Assembly: GCA_034431435.1 (NCBI GenBank)
Contig: DAOUDG010000038.1
Span: 1 to 30,025 of the forward strand
Reading direction: 5' to 3'
DNA: 30,025 nucleotides
Source of the DNA: JAHCIE01 sp034431435
GTDB lineage: Bacteria > Chloroflexota > Anaerolineae > Epilineales > JAHCIE01
Below the pieces are notes generated by a model, which was given only the letters and a program-made list of their open reading frames with translations, did no database searches and was not told where the DNA came from. Position numbers and translations under genes: made by a program. Shown here in pieces: positions 1 through 7,354 of the stretch. The number at the start of each line of letters is the position of its first letter. The stretch's first letter is position 1.

Positions 1-2
1 CT

Positions 3-1409
3 GCCCCCGCCGCCCCCAAAGCGACCGAAGCCCCCAAGGCGGCGGCGCCGACCACCGCGCCGACAGCCGCGGCCAAGGCGGCAGCGCCAACCACCGCGCC
101 CGCCGCCGCTGGCGCGGCCCCCGCCAACATTGGCGCAACCGAAGCGGGTGCGCGTTCCAAGGGCCTCAACGATCTGGCCGACGCCTACGCCGGCAAGCTG
201 AAGGGCACCAAGGTCACCATGACCGGCCCCTTCACGGGTGAGGACGCGGTAAAGTTTGGCGCGTCCATCAAAGAGTTCGAGGACAAGACCGGTATCGACA
301 TCCAGTACGAAGGCTCGAAGGAGTTTGAGGCATCCATCGGCGCTCAGTTCCAGGCGGGCGCGACCCCCGACATCATCGACTTTCCGCAGCCTGGCCTGGC
401 GGCGACCTTCGTCAAGCAGGGCAAGACCATCCCCGTGAGCAAGCTCGGTATCCCCGACGCCTGGCTGAAGGAGAACTACCTCCCGTCGTGGCTGGACATG
501 GCCACCGTGCCTGGTCCCGACGGTCAACCCGTCCAGGCCGGCATCTGGCAGCGCTTCAACGGCAAGAGCCTGGTGTGGTACCCCAAGGCCGCCTTCGACA
601 AGGCCGGCTACAAGGTTCCCACCACCTGGGATGAGTTGATGGCGCTAACCGACCAGATCGCCAAGGACGGCGACACGCCGTGGTGCATCGGCATCGAGTC
701 GGGCGCGGCCACCGGCTGGCCCGCCACCGACTGGATCGAAGACATCATGCTACGCACCACCAGCCTACAGAACTACGACAAGTGGGTCAAGGGTGAGCTG
801 AAGTTCGACTCGCCTGAGGTGCGCAAGGCCATCGACACGATGGGCAAGATCTGGCAGAACGAGAAATACGTCCAGGGCGGCAAGGCCAAGATCGCCACCA
901 CCAACTTCGGTGACGCGCCGGCCGGCATGTTCCAGAACCCGCCCAAGTGCTGGCTCCACCGCCAGGGCAACTTCATCACCTCCTTCTTCCCCAAAGGTCT
1001 CCAGCCCGGCGTGGACTACGACTTCTTCTACCTGCCGCCCATCGACGCGGCCCAGGGCAGGCCGTTCCTGGTGGCCGGTGACATGATGGTGGCAACGAAG
1101 GATCGACCCGAGGTGAAGGCCGTCATGCAGTGGTTCTCCACCGGCGACGGCGTCAAGGGCTGGCTGCAGCAGGGCAGCGCACTGGGTCCCCAGAAGGACG
1201 TCAACCTGGACTGGTACAAGGACCCTGTCGAGAAGAAGATCGCCACTGTCTACCAGAACGCCACCTCCGTGCGCTTCGACGGCTCGGATCTGATGCCCGG
1301 CAAGGTCGGCGCGGGTTCCTTCTGGAAGGGCATGACCGACTGGGTGACCGGCGCCGCGCCGCTGGACACCATCCTCAAGGAGATCGACGCCTCCTGGCCG
1401 AAGCAGTAG
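3..1409 (+). CDS. aglE: ABC transporter alpha-glucoside-binding protein, AglE-like (5' partial)
   Basis: Extracellular sugar-binding lipoprotein of family 1, most like AglE, which delivers alpha-glucosides such as sucrose, maltose or trehalose to its permeases. The reading frame is open from base 3, so the ATG at 219 is internal and the true start and signal peptide lie outside the window. The first ~45 visible residues are an Ala/Pro/Thr/Lys linker with repeated APTTAP-like units, as expected between a lipidated cysteine and the folded domain. The fold then starts near GTKVTMTGPF and includes the PTTWDELMAL hinge segment and the C-terminal GSFWKGMTDWV stretch typical of this subgroup. The two permeases follow after a large hairpin. 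The exact substrate is inferred from family and from the neighbouring amylosucrase. Confidence 0.85.
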   Translation, partial: APAAPKATEAPKAAAPTTAPTAAAKAAAPTTAPAAAGAAPANIGATEAGARSKGLNDLADAYAGKLKGTKVTMTGPFTGEDAVKFGASIKEFEDKTGIDIQYEGSKEFEASIGAQFQAGATPDIIDFPQPGLAATFVKQGKTIPVSKLGIPDAWLKENYLPSWLDMATVPGPDGQPVQAGIWQRFNGKSLVWYPKAAFDKAGYKVPTTWDELMALTDQIAKDGDTPWCIGIESGAATGWPATDWIEDIMLRTTSLQNYDKWVKGELKFDSPEVRKAIDTMGKIWQNEKYVQGGKAKIATTNFGDAPAGMFQNPPKCWLHRQGNFITSFFPKGLQPGVDYDFFYLPPIDAAQGRPFLVAGDMMVATKDRPEVKAVMQWFSTGDGVKGWLQQGSALGPQKDVNLDWYKDPVEKKIATVYQNATSVRFDGSDLMPGKVGAGSFWKGMTDWVTGAAPLDTILKEIDASWPKQ

Positions 1410-1426
1410 GCTTGCGACTCTGACAC

Positions 1427-1500
1427 CTTCCCCCCTCCCCCCACCCCTTCCCCCGCATGCGGGGAGACCAGGGAGGGAGCCGGAGGGGGGAGGGTGGAAG
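1427..1500. repeat. Large imperfect stem-loop between binding-protein and permease genes
   Basis: The arms at 1427-1442 and 1485-1500 pair over 16 bp with one mismatch. The loop contains a perfect 14-bp palindrome, CCCCGCATGCGGGG, at 1451-1464. Stems at this place in sugar ABC operons often protect the binding-protein mRNA and lower downstream expression. It has no U-tract, so it is not a clear terminator. Its C-run/G-run make-up resembles a dispersed genomic repeat. Confidence 0.6.
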
Positions 1501-1531
1501 ACACCTGTTCGTTGCCGACAGGAGGGCAGCG

Positions 1532-2689
1532 ATGGATGACCAATTTGTCGATATCAAGCCGGTCGGCCAGCCTGTCCCATTGAAGGGACCAGGCGAAGGC
1601 AAACCGGGCGGGCCGCTGGCGTCGTTGGCCACCAATATAGGTCGCATCCTGGTCGCGCTGTTTGTTCCCATCGTCACCTTCATTGGGCTATACGCGGGCT
1701 TCATCTTCCTGCGCGACACCGACGCGCCCAAGGTGGTCACCGCCGTAGTGGCCATCGTCTGGGGCGTCGCCGGCGTGGCTATGCTGTACTTCGCCTCCAA
1801 CTGGCTGGTCGAGCGCATGGGCAACCCGTGGACCAGCCGCATCCAGCCCTACGTCTTCGTCGGCCCCGCCGTCGCCATTCTCATCTGGTACCTGGCCCTG
1901 CCAACGCTGCGCACGCTGTGGGCCAGCTTCTTTGGCCCCGACGGCGAGGCGTTCGTCGGCCTGAGCAACTACGTGGCGGTCTTCACCGACCGCAACATGT
2001 TCACGGCCTTCCGCAACAATGTCATGTGGATTATCTTCGGCGCGACCGGCTGCGTGGTCCTGGGCCTGCTGATCGCCGTCCTGGCCGACCGCAGCAAGTA
2101 CGAGCGCTTCGCCAAGTCGCTGATCTTCATGCCAATGGCGATCTCGATGGTTGGCGCGGCCATCATCTTCAGGCTGATATACGCCGTCAATCCCAACGTC
2201 GGCTTGCTGAACGCCATCTACACCGGCATGACAGGCAATCAGCCGGTGGCGTGGACGGCAGCGGCCGAGATTCAGCCCTGGAACAACTTGTTCCTCATCG
2301 CAGTCATGATCTGGCTGCAGACCGGCTACTGCATGGTCCTCTTCTCGGCCGCCATCAAGGGCATCCCCACCGATATCCTGGAGGCGGCCCGCGTCGACGG
2401 CGCGACAGAGTTGCAGGTCTTCTTCCGCATCATGATCCCCTCCATCATGGGCACCATCGTGGCCGTGTCAACGACCGTGCTCATCTTCACTCTCAAGATC
2501 TTCGATGTGGTGTGGGTCATGACGGGCGGCCAGTTCAGTACGCAGGTAATCGCGACCCAGTACTTCCGCGAGTATTTCACGGCGCAGAACTATGGCTACG
2601 GCTCGGCCATCGCCATCGTGCTGCTCGTCCTGGTCATCCCGGTCATGGTCTATAACCTGCGACAATTCAGCGAGAAGGAGGCGTTCTGA
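1532..2689 (+). CDS. aglF: ABC transporter permease, AglF/MalF-type
   Basis: Inner-membrane subunit of the sugar ABC transporter (binding-protein-dependent permease family). The protein of 385 residues has a hydrophobic N-terminal portion and further membrane spans to the C-terminus. The EAA loop that contacts the ATPase is visible as EAARVDGATELQVFFRIM followed by IPS. ATG 1532 is preferred over the in-frame ATG at 1457 because GGAGG at 1521-1525 is well spaced, and the earlier start would put the intergenic hairpin in the coding sequence. The stop overlaps the next start (TGATG), giving translational coupling to the second permease. No ATPase gene is present here, so the transporter probably uses an ATPase encoded elsewhere, or one upstream of the window. 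Confidence 0.88.
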   Translation: MDDQFVDIKPVGQPVPLKGPGEGKPGGPLASLATNIGRILVALFVPIVTFIGLYAGFIFLRDTDAPKVVTAVVAIVWGVAGVAMLYFASNWLVERMGNPWTSRIQPYVFVGPAVAILIWYLALPTLRTLWASFFGPDGEAFVGLSNYVAVFTDRNMFTAFRNNVMWIIFGATGCVVLGLLIAVLADRSKYERFAKSLIFMPMAISMVGAAIIFRLIYAVNPNVGLLNAIYTGMTGNQPVAWTAAAEIQPWNNLFLIAVMIWLQTGYCMVLFSAAIKGIPTDILEAARVDGATELQVFFRIMIPSIMGTIVAVSTTVLIFTLKIFDVVWVMTGGQFSTQVIATQYFREYFTAQNYGYGSAIAIVLLVLVIPVMVYNLRQFSEKEAF

Positions 2690-3852
2690 TGGCTGCCTCT
2701 ACTGCAACCCAGGCCTCGCCCAACAGCATGGCGGGCAAGCCCAAGCGACGCTTCGACTGGGGCCAGATCATTCTCAACCTGGCGCTGGCGCTCATCGTCA
2801 TCGCCTGGACCGTACCGACGGTGGGGCTGCTCGTCTCATCCTTCCGCACCCGCTTCGACATCCAGACCTCCGGCTGGTGGACGGTCTTCCCGCATCGCGA
2901 GTACGTGACGATCATGGAGTTCCCGGTGCCAGATGGCCTGGACCGCGAGGGAGTCATGCTCATTCCGACTCCCAACGGCGCCACCTCCGCCCAGGGCACT
3001 TTCGATCAGTTCCGCGACGGCGTGACATCGGCTGATGGCAAGTACCGCCTGATATGGGTGGGCAACCGTCGCATCGGCAACATCCAGTTGCAAGAACGTC
3101 AATGGGTGATGAACACCGGCTTTACGCTGGATAACTACAAGCAGGTACTCGGTGGCACGGCCGTCGAGATACGCCAGCCCGACGGGACGGTGCAGGTCGA
3201 GCCAGGTGTTGACCTGAGCAGCGCGTTCATCAACAGCCTGGTGGTGACCATTCCGGCCACGGTCATCCCCATCCTCATCGCCGCTTTCGCGGCCTACGGC
3301 TTCGCCTGGATGCGCTTCCCCGGTCGGCGGCTGTTCTTCATCATGGTCGTGGCGCTACTGGTGGTGCCGCTGCAAATCGCGCTGGTCCCCATCCTGCGCG
3401 ACTACCTGCGCCTTGACCTCAACGGCACGTTCCTGGGCGTCTGGTTAGCCCACACCGGCTTTGGCCTCCCGTTGGCGACCTATCTGCTATTCGCCTACAT
3501 CAGCTCCTTGCCACGGGACATTCTGGAATCGGCGTTCATCGACGGCGCGTCCCACTTCACCATCTTCACCCAGCTGATTCTGCCCCTGTCGGTGCCGGCC
3601 CTGGCGTCCTTCGCCATCTTCCAGTTCCTGTGGGTGTGGAACGACTATCTGGTAGCCCTCATCTTCCTTGGCGCCGGGCCAAACGTGCAGGTCCTCACCA
3701 TGCGCCTGGCGGAGATGGTCGGCACGCGCGGCAACGACTGGCACCTGCTCACGGCAGGCGCGTTCATCTCGATGATTCTGCCGCTGATCGTGTTCTTCGC
3801 GCTGCAACGCTACTTCGTGCGCGGCCTCATGGCCGGCTCGGTCAAGGGCTAA
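2689..3852 (+). CDS. aglG: ABC transporter permease, AglG/MalG-type
   Basis: Second inner-membrane permease, 387 residues, pairing with the preceding protein. It has one N-terminal span (about residues 25-45), then a long extracytoplasmic segment of roughly 120 residues (GWWTVFPHREY onward), and then the core permease domain. That large segment is characteristic of AglG and longer than in typical MalG. The EAA loop reads ESAFIDGASHFTIFTQLILP. AAGGAGG at 2675-2681 precedes ATG 2689, which overlaps the previous stop. The gene ends just before a pair of hairpin repeats and the amylosucrase gene. Confidence 0.88.
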   Translation: MAASTATQASPNSMAGKPKRRFDWGQIILNLALALIVIAWTVPTVGLLVSSFRTRFDIQTSGWWTVFPHREYVTIMEFPVPDGLDREGVMLIPTPNGATSAQGTFDQFRDGVTSADGKYRLIWVGNRRIGNIQLQERQWVMNTGFTLDNYKQVLGGTAVEIRQPDGTVQVEPGVDLSSAFINSLVVTIPATVIPILIAAFAAYGFAWMRFPGRRLFFIMVVALLVVPLQIALVPILRDYLRLDLNGTFLGVWLAHTGFGLPLATYLLFAYISSLPRDILESAFIDGASHFTIFTQLILPLSVPALASFAIFQFLWVWNDYLVALIFLGAGPNVQVLTMRLAEMVGTRGNDWHLLTAGAFISMILPLIVFFALQRYFVRGLMAGSVKG

Positions 3853-3876
3853 TCGCCCGTCTGACGGGGGCGAAAG

Positions 3877-3941
3877 AGGGCGGCCCCCGTGGCCGCCCCT
3901 ACCCACCCGGCCTCGTAGGGCCAGGCCCCCGTGCCTGCCCT
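3877..3941. repeat. Two tandem hairpin repeats with compensatory stem changes
   Basis: Copy 1 (3877-3900) and copy 2 (3917-3941) share the frame AGGGC...GCCCCCGTG...GCCCT. The stem bases differ but stay paired: copy 1 pairs GGGCGGCC with GGCCGCCC around CCCGT, and copy 2 pairs AGGGC(C)AGGC with GCCTGCCCT. They lie between the permease and amylosucrase genes. They look like dispersed intergenic palindromic elements. No U-tract follows. Confidence 0.6.
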
Positions 3942-4009
3942 GGCCCCGAGAGCACGGGACGTGGTCGTCCGTGTCTCACTCTCTTGGATGTTGGCCTGGA
4001 AACTCATCT

Positions 4010-5980
4010 ATGCCCACAACCCTTACTATGCCTCCCGACCTGGCCCGCAAGGCGCAACGCACCCTGGCGCGGCTGCTACCGCGCCTCGATGCCGAGTTTG
4101 CCGCTGCCGCACCCGATGAGTGGGCGACGTTCCGCCATCGCCTGGAGGAGCATTTCCCGCGTCTGTTCGGCCTGCTATATCACCTGTACGGCGACCAGTA
4201 CGACTTCTTCTATCACCTGGAACAGCTACTCGCCAGCCTCGCCCGCTCCTGGCTGGATCGCGCGCCCGCCCTCAAGGCGCTCGATGCGGCGCGCGAGGCT
4301 GACCCGCGCTGGTTCCAGTCGAACCAGATGCTCGGCGCGGTGTGCTACGTGGACCTCTTCGCGGGCGACATGGACGGCGTGCGCGCCCGCATCCCCTACT
4401 TCAAGGAGTTGGGGCTGACCTACCTGCACCTGATGCCCCTGTTCAAGTCGCCCGAGGGCGAGAACGACGGCGGCTACGCCGTCAGCAGCTACCGCGACGT
4501 CAACCCGGCCCTGGGCACGATGGAGCAACTGGCGGAGTTGGCCGACGAGCTACGCCGCGAGGGCATCAGCCTCGTCGTCGACCTGGTGTTCAATCATACC
4601 TCGGACGAGCACGCCTGGGCGGTGGCCGCGCAGGCGGGGGATGAGGAACACCAGGCGTACTACCGCATGTTCCCCGACCGCAGCATGCCCGACCGCTACG
4701 AGCGCACGCTGCGCGAGATCTTCCCTGACGAGCACCCCGGCGCCTTCACCTTCGCCTCGCCGCCCGATCAGTGGGTGTGGACGACCTTCCACAAGTACCA
4801 GTGGGACCTGAACTACGCCAACCCGACGGTCTTCAACCGCATGGCGGGCGAGATGCTCTTTCTGGCGAATATCGGCGTCGAGGCGCTGCGCCTGGACGCG
4901 GTGGCCTTCATCTGGAAAGAGATGGGCACGGGTTGTGAAAATCTACCCGAGGCCCACCAGTTGATACAGGCCTTCAACGCCGTGGCCCGCATCGCCGCGC
5001 CCGCTCTGCTCTTCAAGTCCGAAGCCATCGTCCACCCCGACGACGTGGTCCGCTACATCTCCACGGACGAGTGCCAGCTCTCCTACAACCCGCTCCTCAT
5101 GGCTCTGCTGTGGAACACCCTGGCGACGCGCGACACGCGCCTGCTAGGTCAGGCCCTGCGTGAGCGCCATGCCCTGCCCGACGGCTGCGCCTGGGTGAAC
5201 TACGTGCGCGTCCACGACGACATTGGCTGGACCTTCTCCGACGAGGACGCGGCGCGCCTGGGCATCGACGGCTACCACCATCGCCGCTTCCTCAACAATT
5301 TCTACACGGGCCGTTTCCCCGGCAGCTTCGCTCGCGGCCTGCCCTTCCAGGAGAACCCCAAGACCGGCGACTGCCGCATCTCCGGCACGGGAGCCTCGCT
5401 GGCCGGGCTGGAGAAGGCGCTGACCGAGGAGGGCGCGGCGGAGGTCGAACTGGCCGTGCGGCGCATCGCCCTCATCCACGGCGTCATCCTGACGATTGGC
5501 GGTATCCCGCTGCTGTACCTGGGCGACGAGATCGGCGCCCTCAATGACTACAGCTTCCAGGACGACGACACGAAGGCCCGCGACAGTCGCTGGGTGCATC
5601 GTCCGGTCACGGACTGGGAGCGAATGGCGCGGCGGCACGATCCGGCCACCATCGAGGGCCACGTCTACGAGCGCCTGCGCCAGTTGATTCAACTGCGACA
5701 GGCCCATCCGGCTTTTGCGGGCGGCGAGACGCAGGTCATCGGCACCGAAAACGTTCATGTGCTAGGTTACGTGCGCCAGCACGCGGTGAACGGTGGACGT
5801 CATGAGCGCGTCGTGGTGTTCGCCAACTTCAGCGAGCAGCCGCAGTCGCTACCCGCCCACCTGTTGCGCCTGTATGGCGTCGGCTACCGCTTCCAGGACT
5901 TGCTGACCGGGCGCGCCACCACCGCGACCGACCTGACCCTGGAGCCGCTGGCGTTCGTTGTCCTGGCGCGGGAGGGATGA
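4010..5980 (+). CDS. Amylosucrase-type GH13 glucosyltransferase
   Basis: GH13 enzyme of the amylosucrase/sucrose-hydrolase group. Amylosucrase splits sucrose, releases fructose and adds glucose to an alpha-1,4-glucan. The protein is 656 residues from ATG 4010, close to the ~636 of characterised amylosucrases. Visible motifs are DLVFNHTSDEHAW, RLDAVAFIWKEMGTGCENLP with the nucleophile Asp near residue 296, LLFKSEAIVHPDD with the acid/base Glu near 338, and YVRVHDDIGWTF with the third carboxylate near 403. The 42- and 107-residue spacings match the family. There is no signal peptide, so it is cytoplasmic. The start is uncertain: GTG 3971, ATG 4010 and ATG 4028 are in frame and none has a good ribosome site. 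Adjacency to the AglEFG-like transporter suggests that imported sucrose or glucosides feed this enzyme. Sucrose hydrolase activity is the main alternative. Confidence 0.88.
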   Translation: MPTTLTMPPDLARKAQRTLARLLPRLDAEFAAAAPDEWATFRHRLEEHFPRLFGLLYHLYGDQYDFFYHLEQLLASLARSWLDRAPALKALDAAREADPRWFQSNQMLGAVCYVDLFAGDMDGVRARIPYFKELGLTYLHLMPLFKSPEGENDGGYAVSSYRDVNPALGTMEQLAELADELRREGISLVVDLVFNHTSDEHAWAVAAQAGDEEHQAYYRMFPDRSMPDRYERTLREIFPDEHPGAFTFASPPDQWVWTTFHKYQWDLNYANPTVFNRMAGEMLFLANIGVEALRLDAVAFIWKEMGTGCENLPEAHQLIQAFNAVARIAAPALLFKSEAIVHPDDVVRYISTDECQLSYNPLLMALLWNTLATRDTRLLGQALRERHALPDGCAWVNYVRVHDDIGWTFSDEDAARLGIDGYHHRRFLNNFYTGRFPGSFARGLPFQENPKTGDCRISGTGASLAGLEKALTEEGAAEVELAVRRIALIHGVILTIGGIPLLYLGDEIGALNDYSFQDDDTKARDSRWVHRPVTDWERMARRHDPATIEGHVYERLRQLIQLRQAHPAFAGGETQVIGTENVHVLGYVRQHAVNGGRHERVVVFANFSEQPQSLPAHLLRLYGVGYRFQDLLTGRATTATDLTLEPLAFVVLAREG

Positions 5981-5986
5981 ACATAG

Positions 5987-6023
5987 CAAGGCCCTCAAGG
6001 TCTCAGAGACCTCGGGGGCCTTG
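5987..6023. terminator. Probable bidirectional terminator hairpin
   Basis: Arms 5987-6004 and 6006-6023 pair over 18 positions with one G-U-type pair and one mismatch (CAAGGCCC...GGTCTC against GAGACC...GGGCCTTG). It sits exactly between the convergent amylosucrase and rimM genes. There is no strong T-run on either side, so termination efficiency is uncertain. Confidence 0.6.
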
Positions 6024-6071
6024 AAATTGGCTGGCGGCGGATGGTCACCTCCGCCGCTCGTCCTTGTCGAC

Positions 6072-6596
6072 CTACCGCAACCCGTCCAGCAGGCGCACGG
6101 TCATGCGCTCGGCGTCCAGGTCGATGTCAAGGACCACGTCCTCGATGGCCGGCAGCAGCAGTTCCGCACCGTCCTCGCCCTGAACCACGTAGACATCGTT
6201 GGCGCCGGTGAAGATCACCTCCGCCAGCGTGCCCAATACTTCGCCATCCTCAGCCACGACGGCCAGCCCCCGCAACTGGTGAACGTAGTATTCGTCCTCC
6301 CCCAGAGGCATCGCCTCGCTGCCGGGAACGGCGACCACCAGACCGCGCATCTCCTCGGCGGCGGTGCGGTCAAGAACGTCGGCCAGTTGCAGCAAGGCGA
6401 AGGACTTGTGCAGCCGCGCCGCCAGCAGTCGGTAGGGACGATACGCACTCTCATCGGGCGGGCCAACCAGCACCGACGTGAGGCGCTGGAATCGCTCCGG
6501 AAAGCTAGTCTCGAGTGCTACTTTGACCTCGCCGCGGATACCGTGCGCCCCGACAATCTCGCCCACCACGAGCGTCTTGGGGGCGGGGCGAGGCAT
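6072..6596 (-). CDS. rimM: Ribosome maturation factor RimM
   Basis: Assembly factor for the 30S subunit head; it binds uS19 and helps mature the 3' domain of 16S rRNA. The protein of 174 residues has the family's usual length. The N-terminal RimM barrel opens with VVGEIVGAHGIRGEVKV. The C-terminal PRC-barrel carries EYYVHQLRGL and the GANDVYVVQ and LLLPAIEDVV segments. It is the last gene of ffh-rpsP-khpA-rimM, with its ATG one base after the khpA stop, so translational coupling is likely. In many bacteria trmD follows; here the operon ends at the hairpin at 5987-6023. Confidence 0.95.
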   Translation of the reverse strand: MPRPAPKTLVVGEIVGAHGIRGEVKVALETSFPERFQRLTSVLVGPPDESAYRPYRLLAARLHKSFALLQLADVLDRTAAEEMRGLVVAVPGSEAMPLGEDEYYVHQLRGLAVVAEDGEVLGTLAEVIFTGANDVYVVQGEDGAELLLPAIEDVVLDIDLDAERMTVRLLDGLR

Positions 6597-6597
6597 G

Positions 6598-6918
6598 CTA
6601 ACCGATCTCCAGCGTCACCCGCGTACCGTAGCGCTGCGCTGTCGACTTGAGCAGGGTACGGATGGCGTTGGCGACACGGCCCTGCTTGCCGATGACGCGG
6701 CCCATGTCATCGGCCGCGACGGATAGCTCGAAGACCATGCCGCCGGGGCCGTTGCTGATGGACCGCACGCGAACGCGCTGGGTGTCATCGACCAGGGACT
6801 TGGCGAGATAGTCAATCAGGCCACGAATCTGCTCGACCGCCTCAGGGGAGGCGGGGCGGGCGGGCGGACGGTAGTCGCGGGCCGGCGGGCGGCCCGACGA
6901 GCTGCGGTACGGCGGCAT
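6598..6918 (-). CDS. khpA: KH-domain RNA-binding protein KhpA
   Basis: Small RNA-binding protein of the KhpA/YlqC family, which partners KhpB in several bacteria and affects mRNA and cell-envelope control. The protein has 106 residues. The KH domain carries VIGKQGRVANAIR with the GxxG loop as GKQG. The first ~25 residues form an Arg/Pro/Ser-rich extension absent from the usual ~75-80-residue protein and are probably disordered. The ATG abuts the rpsP stop with no gap. Position between rpsP and rimM is the standard context for this family. Confidence 0.92.
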   Translation of the reverse strand: MPPYRSSSGRPPARDYRPPARPASPEAVEQIRGLIDYLAKSLVDDTQRVRVRSISNGPGGMVFELSVAADDMGRVIGKQGRVANAIRTLLKSTAQRYGTRVTLEIG

Positions 6919-7254
6919 TTAGCCCTCGCTGGGGGTGACGACCGGCGCCTCGACCGCTTCCGCCGGGGCGGGCACGGCGGCCTCGACGGCGGCGGGGGCC
7001 GACGTGGCGCTGGCGTCGTAGGCGCCGCCCTTACGAAGCAGGCGCTCGACGGCGCGGGTCGGCTGCGCGCCGACGCTGATCCAGTAGGCGGCGCGGCCGG
7101 CGTTGACGGAGACGGTCTCCGGCTCGGTGCGCGGGTTGTAGTGACCAATGACCTCGACGAAGCGACCATCCCGCGGCGAAGTCGCCTCGGCGACGACGAT
7201 ACGATACGATGGCTGCTTCTTGGCGCCGACGCGGCGCAGGCGAATCTTCAGCAC
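6919..7254 (-). CDS. rpsP: 30S ribosomal protein bS16
   Basis: Small-subunit ribosomal protein bS16, needed for 30S assembly. The N-terminal ~80 residues show the family signature: LKIRLRRVGAKKQPSYRIVV, then SPRDGRFVEVIGHYNP and the AYWISVGAQPT segment. The last ~30 residues are an Ala/Pro/Glu/Val-rich tail that lengthens the protein to 111 residues and is probably flexible on the ribosome surface. It lies downstream of ffh after 100 bases containing a palindrome, and directly next to khpA. Confidence 0.96.
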   Translation of the reverse strand: MLKIRLRRVGAKKQPSYRIVVAEATSPRDGRFVEVIGHYNPRTEPETVSVNAGRAAYWISVGAQPTRAVERLLRKGGAYDASATSAPAAVEAAVPAPAEAVEAPVVTPSEG

Positions 7255-7302
7255 TCAGTCCTCCACTTATGATGAGCCGCCGGCCTCAGCCCCCAGCGGG
7301 CG

Positions 7303-7318
7303 TCTCCCGCGCGGGAGA
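7303..7318. repeat. 16-bp perfect palindrome in the ffh-rpsP spacer
   Basis: TCTCCCGCGCGGGAGA is self-complementary over all 16 bases. It lies in the 100-base gap between ffh and rpsP. It may be a processing or partial-termination stem that sets different ffh and rpsP levels, or a dispersed repeat. There is no T-run. Confidence 0.45.
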
Positions 7319-7354
7319 GAGGCGTATCCGCCTTCGGCACGGACGGCAAGGGCA

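Noticed and set aside
219..221. ATG 219 as start of the sugar-binding protein
   Set aside because: The frame is open to base 3 with a coherent Ala/Pro/Thr linker, and no ribosome site precedes this ATG; the true start is outside the window.
1457..1531. N-terminal extension of the first permease
   Set aside because: It would translate the intergenic hairpin; GGAGG before ATG 1532 is much better placed.
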